Part shown: one piece after another, positions 5,434 to 9,340 of the stretch
How the letters are laid out: every line of letters begins with the position of its first letter
How positions within the stretch are numbered: position 1 is the first letter of the stretch
Source: SZUA-430 sp046153995
GTDB taxonomy: Bacteria > Pseudomonadota > Alphaproteobacteria > Micropepsales > Micropepsaceae
Direction: 5' to 3'
NCBI GenBank assembly: GCA_046153995.1
Contig: JBJXEH010000224.1
Coordinates: 1-9,340 of the forward strand
Length of the DNA stretch: 9,340 nt
The notes under the pieces: model-generated
Told to the model about the DNA's origin: nothing
The model's input: only the letters and a program-made list of their open reading frames with translations
Databases searched by the model: none
Program-made: the position numbers and the translations under genes

Positions 5434-5622
5434 GCAGCGCACCCGCACCTGCACGTTAGAAGTGCGGCTTTCGCAAGTTTTGCCTACGCCAGTCGCCATT
5501 TGGAAGCATCGCCACTCACTTTGGAGGTACACGCCAATGCTCGCTTCACGTGCCGCGATTCCTTTGCGATGCTTGTTAGGCGAGTCGCGATCCAAGCGGC
5601 ACTCCGGCGTTTCGAGGACACC

Positions 5623-6192
5623 ATGAAAACAGCACGCAAAATTGCGACAGCCGTCACAGCAGCAGCAGTCAGCTTTGGCGCTTCATCAATAGCAAGCGCC
5701 GGCGAACAGTATGTGTTCGCAAGTCCGGGCGGTGTTCAGCTCGCCGCCTCACCCGCCCCTACGTTCACAGCGCCCGCGACTGCTGGTGTCACCGTCGGCA
5801 ACACATTCGTCTATGCCCCCGCGCTCAATCGGCATGAGCCGCCACTGCCGCCGCCGGTTTTCGGTTACGGCGCCGCCAATGCCGGGCCCTATGCCGGCAG
5901 ATTGATGAGCCACGCGCTGATGGTGGCGCCCTACGCCAATTACGCCGCAGACTACGCCCGCCTGTTCGCCCCAAGCCACGCGGTCAATGCGTGGACCGAC
6001 CGGGTATTTGGCGTGGTTGACGGCGGCTACACGGCGGTCGATGGCTGGACGGCGGCAGCTTACGGCATGCCCCGAGTTGCAGGACCGCGGCGGCGCGGAG
6101 AAACCTCACCCGATCTGACGCTGATGCCGTCATTCCGCGCGCATCCGGAACTCGACCGCGGTACGACAACGTTCAGGAACCAAGGGCACTAG
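5623..6192 (+). CDS. Exported Ala/Pro/Tyr-rich protein of unknown function
   Basis: A 189-residue exported protein that matches no family I recognise. The first 26 residues are a good signal peptide (MKTARKIATA, Ala/Val-rich core, cut after ASA before GEQY). The mature part starts with a Pro/Ala/Thr-rich, probably disordered segment (31-80, including PPLPPPVFGYG), then an Ala/Tyr-rich segment (85-115, YANYAADYARLF), aromatic positions around 120-150 (NAWTDRVFG, VDGWTAAAYG), and a basic tail with PRRRG at 155-159. There are no cysteines. The open frame extends upstream to 5158, but the start at 5623 is chosen because it gives the signal peptide and has GAGGA 4 bases upstream. It is divergent from the pore operon and convergent with the response regulator, only 16 bases from that gene's stop. 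A cell-envelope role is likely from export alone; nothing more specific can be supported. Confidence 0.8.
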   Translation: MKTARKIATAVTAAAVSFGASSIASAGEQYVFASPGGVQLAASPAPTFTAPATAGVTVGNTFVYAPALNRHEPPLPPPVFGYGAANAGPYAGRLMSHALMVAPYANYAADYARLFAPSHAVNAWTDRVFGVVDGGYTAVDGWTAAAYGMPRVAGPRRRGETSPDLTLMPSFRAHPELDRGTTTFRNQGH

Positions 6193-6202
6193 AGGGGGGC
6201 GG

Positions 6203-6229
6203 GGCCGCCTAAGCAGGCTTAGCGCGGCC
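6203..6229. terminator. Possible hairpin terminator between convergent genes
   Basis: An imperfect hairpin, GGCCGC-CTAAG / CTTAG-C-GCGGCC with a 4-base loop and one bulged base, spans the stop codon of the response regulator gene, 10 bases after the stop of the convergent plus-strand gene. There is no T-run on either strand, so termination is only a possibility. The gap between the two genes is just 16 bases, so a shared stop signal would be expected here. Confidence 0.35.
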
Positions 6230-6907
6230 GTTGCGGACGCTATTGCTGCCATTGTTCGTGAGGCCGTGTTGCACGGCCCAAATTGCGACCTGCGTCCGGT
6301 TCGTCGCGCCAAGCTTCCGCAGCACCGTCTTCAGGTGCACTTTGACTGTTGCCTCGGTGATCGACAGTTCCTTCGCGATCGCCTTGTTCGAATTCCCGTC
6401 GGCAAGGCGGCGGATAATATCCACCTCGCGCTGCGACAGCGGAATGTCGCCCACGCGAACACGCTCGCTCGTGCCCGATTGATTGGCACGCATCGCGCCT
6501 AAGAAATCGGTCAGCATGCTCGGGAACACTTTCTCGCCCAGCGCCACAAGCCTGAGCGACTCGATCAGCGCACTCGGCGTGATGCTTTTCAGCAGATAGC
6601 CGTCGGCACCCGCGCTGAACATGTCCGCGAGATGCGAAAGTTCCGCCGACTCCGCGAACACGACAGTGCGTGCTTGCGGCTGCGCCGACTTCAAAACGGC
6701 GACCGCATCCGCACCTTGCGCGAAATCGAGAATGATAATGTTCGGGGCCGGACTGTTCGCGGCACTCAGCGTAATCTCATCCACAGTCGCAGCCTCCGCC
6801 GCGATTTGGAATCCCTTGCCGTCCAATTGCGACCGCAAGCCCGAGCGCAACAGCGGGTGAGCATCAACCAACCAAACGACAGTTTGTTCCACCAATGCCC
6901 CCCGCAT
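6209..6907 (-). CDS. NarL/FixJ-family response regulator with atypical receiver
   Basis: A 232-residue DNA-binding response regulator of the receiver plus LuxR-type helix-turn-helix type. The receiver covers about 9-125: the first strand reads VVWLVDAHP, so of the usual acidic pair only D15 is left and the second is A16; the likely phospho-acceptor is D61 (IIILDF); the Thr/Ser switch position is A85; the conserved lysine is K107 (GYLLKS). The LuxR/GerE domain at 155-216 is typical (LSQREVDIIRRLADGNSNKAIA, then TVKVHLKTVLRKLG). The ATG at 6907 has AGAGAGA upstream; a GTG five codons later (V6) is an alternative. No histidine kinase is visible in the window, so it is an orphan here. The altered acidic pocket and switch suggest weak or phosphorylation-independent control, as known for other atypical receivers (inference). 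Targets are unknown; the nearby envelope genes are possible. Confidence 0.93.
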   Translation of the reverse strand: MRGALVEQTVVWLVDAHPLLRSGLRSQLDGKGFQIAAEAATVDEITLSAANSPAPNIIILDFAQGADAVAVLKSAQPQARTVVFAESAELSHLADMFSAGADGYLLKSITPSALIESLRLVALGEKVFPSMLTDFLGAMRANQSGTSERVRVGDIPLSQREVDIIRRLADGNSNKAIAKELSITEATVKVHLKTVLRKLGATNRTQVAIWAVQHGLTNNGSNSVRNGRAKPA

Positions 6908-7126
6908 CGTGTCTCTCTTATTCTGACGGAGCTTGCCGCCTGGAGACCAACGTTCCGGGTCGCATGGCGCCCCGGAGCTAATCCCTAGATTGGGTACGAT
7001 AACTTTAGATGTAAACCACTTGCGTGGGAACGCCTCAGTGACAGCCGCAACAGAATCGAATGAATTTCTTCCCAGCGCAATGGGTTAACCATGAAGCATA
7101 TCGGCTTGCGCGACCGCAACGCCTTT
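6908..7126. other. Intergenic region upstream of the response regulator
   Basis: These 219 bases lie between the minus-strand hydrolase stop and the response regulator start and should hold the regulator's promoter. I see a short inverted repeat TCCGGG/CCCGGA (6954-6959 and 6971-6976, 11-base loop) and an 8-base palindrome GGTTAACC (7083-7090). No credible -35/-10 pair, no clear terminator for the hydrolase gene and no small gene stand out. Confidence 0.4.
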
Positions 7127-7984
7127 TCACACGCGCGCGACGAATTCGCGGATCGTATGCAGAACTGACTCGGGATCGTCACGAAACGCACCGTGGCCGC
7201 AATTTTCGAACGTCCGCAACGTCGCAAGGCCCGGCGCGATACAGCCAAGCATTTCTTCCGCTAAGTGCGGAGGTGTAATGGGATCTTCGGCACCGGCCAA
7301 GATCAAGGCCGGGCATAGGATTTTGTTCAAGGCTGGCCGGAAATCCATTCGCCGTATCTCGCGGTCCGGCAGCGAAAAATGCCGATAAACCTCGCGCCGC
7401 GTGATCGCACGCGCCCGCGTGTCCTCGCCCCCTGCCCGCACGGTCGTGTTGTAGAGCGGCATACAGACGCGCATGTAAGTGTCGAATTCTTCGTCTGTTC
7501 CCGACTGCCACATTCGCGTCGCCGCAGCGAACGCGTCGGGCCCGCCTTTGGCGCGGAACAGCTCCAGACTCGCATCGAGATCCATCCGCGCAGCCGTGCT
7601 GGACAATATGAGCGCGCGCGGGTGTGCCGGATGCCGCGTCGCATAAGACTGCGCGACCATCCCGCCGAACGACTGCCCGAACACGATCGGTCGGTGGATA
7701 CCGAGCACGTCGCAAAGCGATCGGACATCGTCGCCCCATTGCGCCAATGTCCAAGTTTCGGGATCGCTGGGCACGCTGCGACCGTTGCCGCGGTGATCGA
7801 TATAAACGACCTGCGCGATATCTGTGAAGCCATCGAAGTCGCCGCGCAGACCGGAATGATCGAAGCCCGGCCCGCCATGCATCACGATCAACGTCGGTTT
7901 TTCGCGCATTTCCGGCCCGTCCGCGACGAGCTTCGAACCAACGACATCGAAGAAAATACGCTGTTCGCCCAGATCGACAAACAT
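7127..7984 (-). CDS. Alpha/beta hydrolase, proline iminopeptidase-like (peptidase family S33)
   Basis: A 285-residue cytoplasmic alpha/beta-hydrolase of the proline iminopeptidase / S33 type; such enzymes remove N-terminal proline from peptides, but relatives hydrolyse esters, amides or lactones. Motifs in order: the oxyanion-hole box HGGPG at 36-40, the S33-typical DHRGNGRS at 63-70, the nucleophile elbow GQSFGG with S105, the acid D234 in GAEDPITPP, and H264 in CGHGAF. The cap domain lies at about 133-215. No signal peptide is seen. The length fits the family. The upstream site is weak (GGGGCGG a few bases before the ATG). The gene starts 50 bases after the FadL-type gene on the same strand, so co-transcription is plausible and an ester or lipid-like substrate is as likely as a peptide. 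No catalytic residue is missing. Confidence 0.92.
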   Translation of the reverse strand: MFVDLGEQRIFFDVVGSKLVADGPEMREKPTLIVMHGGPGFDHSGLRGDFDGFTDIAQVVYIDHRGNGRSVPSDPETWTLAQWGDDVRSLCDVLGIHRPIVFGQSFGGMVAQSYATRHPAHPRALILSSTAARMDLDASLELFRAKGGPDAFAAATRMWQSGTDEEFDTYMRVCMPLYNTTVRAGGEDTRARAITRREVYRHFSLPDREIRRMDFRPALNKILCPALILAGAEDPITPPHLAEEMLGCIAPGLATLRTFENCGHGAFRDDPESVLHTIREFVARV

Positions 7985-8034
7985 GACGCCGCCCCAAAAT
8001 TTGCGCGAGCGTTACAGCATTCGCTTGGGCACGC

Positions 8035-9340
8035 CTAGCGGAACGTCACTTGAACGGTGAAGACATCCACGTGCGAATCTGTGACGCCGATCAAGTTTCC
8101 GCGCACAAGGTTTTCGGGCGCCGCCGCCGTCAGCGCGATCGGCTCCTCGGGGATGAACAGATGGCCATAGCCCGCCTCAAAGCTTGCGCCCCCGTCGAAG
8201 TCATAACGCGTACTAAGCGAAAGCCACGTGCGGTCGGCGTCGGGAATCCGCGGATCGCGCGTCGCATCCTGCGTTGGACTTTGGTCGAAGGCGGCGCCGA
8301 AACGCATGGTCCAGCTCTGCGACAATCGGGCTTTAACGCCCGCGGACGCAAACCAAGCGTTCTTCCAGTCGTAGGTCTGAAACACGTCGGCTTGCAGCGG
8401 ATTTGCAAACTTGATCCGCAACTCGTCGAACGCGTCCCACCAAGTATGGCCACCTTCCGCCAACAGCGTGATGGCGGGCGAAACCTCGACCGCGATGCCG
8501 GCTGACGCCACAGCCGGCGTCGTCAACTTCGTGGAACCGGCGGAATCGACAAACGCGCCGCTTGCACCTGAGACCGCAGCACCGATCCCGGCGCTATCCA
8601 GCGTGAAGTCGATATCGCCTTCCAGCGTATGCCGGATCTCCGAGCGGTACGTCGCACCGACGCTGACGTCCGCCGATGGCTGCCACAACGCGCCAAGCAC
8701 GAACCCGAAACCCCAATCCTCAGCCTCGAAACTGGCCTTGCCATCTTGCAGCGTCGGCGCCGATCCCGGCACCAGGAACAACGAACCAATCGTACCGAAG
8801 TCGATCGCGTTCGACAGCGTGCCCTTCGCGTACTGAACCTGCACGCCGGCCGACACAACGAACGCGGGATCGATCTTGTAGGCAAGCGACGGCACCGCGT
8901 TGACGGTGATCAGCTTCGATTCAAGCGCGTAATAGCGCCCGGCCCAACCGTCGTTGTAGCGCGTGCTCAAACCCCACGGCGCCGAGATCGACAAACCCGC
9001 CGTCAGGTCTTCCGAGAAGCGATAACGCAACTGCGCTCCCGGCTCGTAGGCGTCTTTAATGAAACCGTCCGGCGTCGCATCGCCGCCTGTCGGCGTTCCG
9101 AACGCATTCGTCGCAACGGCGAATGCCGCTTCCGATGTCGGATAAATGCCGTTGACCGTGAAGGCCGCGTCCCAATCGGAGACGCCTGAACTCGTCGCCG
9201 GATTGTACGTCAGGAACCCCGCCTCATCCGACTGCGCGCTGGTTCCGGCAAACGCCGATCCCATGCCGGAGAGGCTGTATTCTTTGAGCGCATAGCCGGC
9301 CGCAACCGCCGAAGACGGTAAACAAACGCTTGCGATCAAC
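8035..9340 (-). CDS. FadL/OmpP1/TodX-family outer-membrane channel, 5' end outside window
   Basis: A monomeric outer-membrane beta-barrel of the FadL/TodX family, which takes up long-chain fatty acids or other hydrophobic compounds across the outer membrane. About 434 residues are visible. The visible N-terminus is the tail of a signal peptide (SSAVA, then AGYALKEYS), and the mature start matches the FadL hatch: AGYALKEYSLSGMGSAFAG followed by D-E-A-G and the NPA motif (YNPATSS), as in E. coli FadL. Alternating beta strands run through the rest, including SAPWGLSTRY, where FadL proteins have a similar P-[WYF]-G segment. The codon at 9339 is TTG, most likely a leucine inside the signal peptide, so the true start lies just beyond the right edge. 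The last residues read VQVTFR: the aromatic is second to last, not terminal as in most outer-membrane proteins. Ligand unknown; the downstream hydrolase may act on an imported compound. Confidence 0.93.
   Translation of the reverse strand, partial: LIASVCLPSSAVAAGYALKEYSLSGMGSAFAGTSAQSDEAGFLTYNPATSSGVSDWDAAFTVNGIYPTSEAAFAVATNAFGTPTGGDATPDGFIKDAYEPGAQLRYRFSEDLTAGLSISAPWGLSTRYNDGWAGRYYALESKLITVNAVPSLAYKIDPAFVVSAGVQVQYAKGTLSNAIDFGTIGSLFLVPGSAPTLQDGKASFEAEDWGFGFVLGALWQPSADVSVGATYRSEIRHTLEGDIDFTLDSAGIGAAVSGASGAFVDSAGSTKLTTPAVASAGIAVEVSPAITLLAEGGHTWWDAFDELRIKFANPLQADVFQTYDWKNAWFASAGVKARLSQSWTMRFGAAFDQSPTQDATRDPRIPDADRTWLSLSTRYDFDGGASFEAGYGHLFIPEEPIALTAAAPENLVRGNLIGVTDSHVDVFTVQVTFR

Larger units (their letters stand above)
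5199..5622. other. Divergent intergenic region upstream of the pore operon
   Basis: These 424 bases separate the minus-strand pore gene from a plus-strand exported protein and should carry both promoters. The plus-strand frame stays open across it from 5158, but the encoded stretch has no signal peptide or recognisable domain and the downstream start has its own Shine-Dalgarno, so I treat it as non-coding. A perfect 10-base palindrome ATCACGTGAT lies at 5424-5433. On the minus strand a TTGACG (5365-5370) is followed 17 bases later by GGCTAG (5342-5347), a possible but weak sigma-70-type pair about 150 bases upstream of the pore start codon. Nothing else stands out. Confidence 0.5.

Noticed and set aside
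5158..5622. N-terminal extension of the 189-residue exported protein
   Set aside because: The frame is open, but the extension would bury a good signal peptide inside the protein and overlaps the start of the divergent pore gene; 5623 has its own GAGGA.
7083..7090. GGTTAACC palindrome as a CtrA site
   Set aside because: CtrA sites need TTAA-N7-TTAA; only one TTAA half is present here.
7179..7997. Long alternative minus-strand frame over the hydrolase gene
   Set aside because: Arg/Ala/Gly-rich frame-shifted reading of the same DNA with no motif; the main frame has a full catalytic triad.
8050..9189. Plus-strand open frames opposite the FadL-type gene
   Set aside because: Arg-rich antisense frames without domains, fully covered by a gene with the FadL hatch and barrel pattern.
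9337..9339. TTG at the right edge as the start of the FadL-type gene
   Set aside because: It would leave a signal peptide with no basic n-region. It is more likely an internal leucine codon, with the real start beyond the window.

Overview
The window is a GC-rich stretch (roughly 60% GC by eye) of a Gram-negative, most likely alphaproteobacterial, chromosome. Six gene products carry export or lipoprotein signals, two are outer-membrane types, and one is a CsgG-family secretion pore whose sequence resembles the holdfast-anchor protein HfaB of Caulobacter and relatives. That resemblance is the main reason to suspect Caulobacterales or a nearby stalked or budding group. The lineage is an inference. 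I saw no rRNA, tRNA, transposase or CRISPR array.

Layout, left to right. (1) 1-1072, minus strand: a periplasmic Cu/Zn superoxide dismutase lipoprotein, translationally coupled through a GTGA overlap to a glutathione S-transferase that runs off the left edge. (2) 1337-2752, plus strand: two tandem paralogous exported TPR proteins, ending at a strong bidirectional terminator (2773-2800). (3) 2827-5198, minus strand: a three-gene unit converging on the same terminator. It encodes a CsgG/HfaB-type outer-membrane secretion lipoprotein, an exported 322-residue protein with three S-x-A-T-A-V-x-N-N-x-S repeats (ATGA overlap with the pore gene), and an exported 157-residue Gly/Ser/Asn-rich protein. 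(4) 5199-5622: a 424-base divergent intergenic region, then a plus-strand exported Ala/Pro/Tyr-rich protein of unknown role. (5) 6209-6907, minus strand: a NarL/FixJ-type response regulator with a degenerate receiver. (6) 7127-9340, minus strand: a proline-iminopeptidase-like alpha/beta hydrolase 50 bases downstream of a FadL-type outer-membrane channel whose 5' end lies beyond the right edge.

The most interesting part is 2827-5198. A curli-type secretion pore is encoded with two exported, low-complexity, Asn/Ser-rich proteins that look like its substrates but do not look like standard CsgA. No CsgE, CsgF or canonical HfaA is visible here. I propose a divergent extracellular fibre or holdfast-anchor system. 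The pore assignment is strong; the substrate role of the other two is inferred from gene order, export signals and composition.
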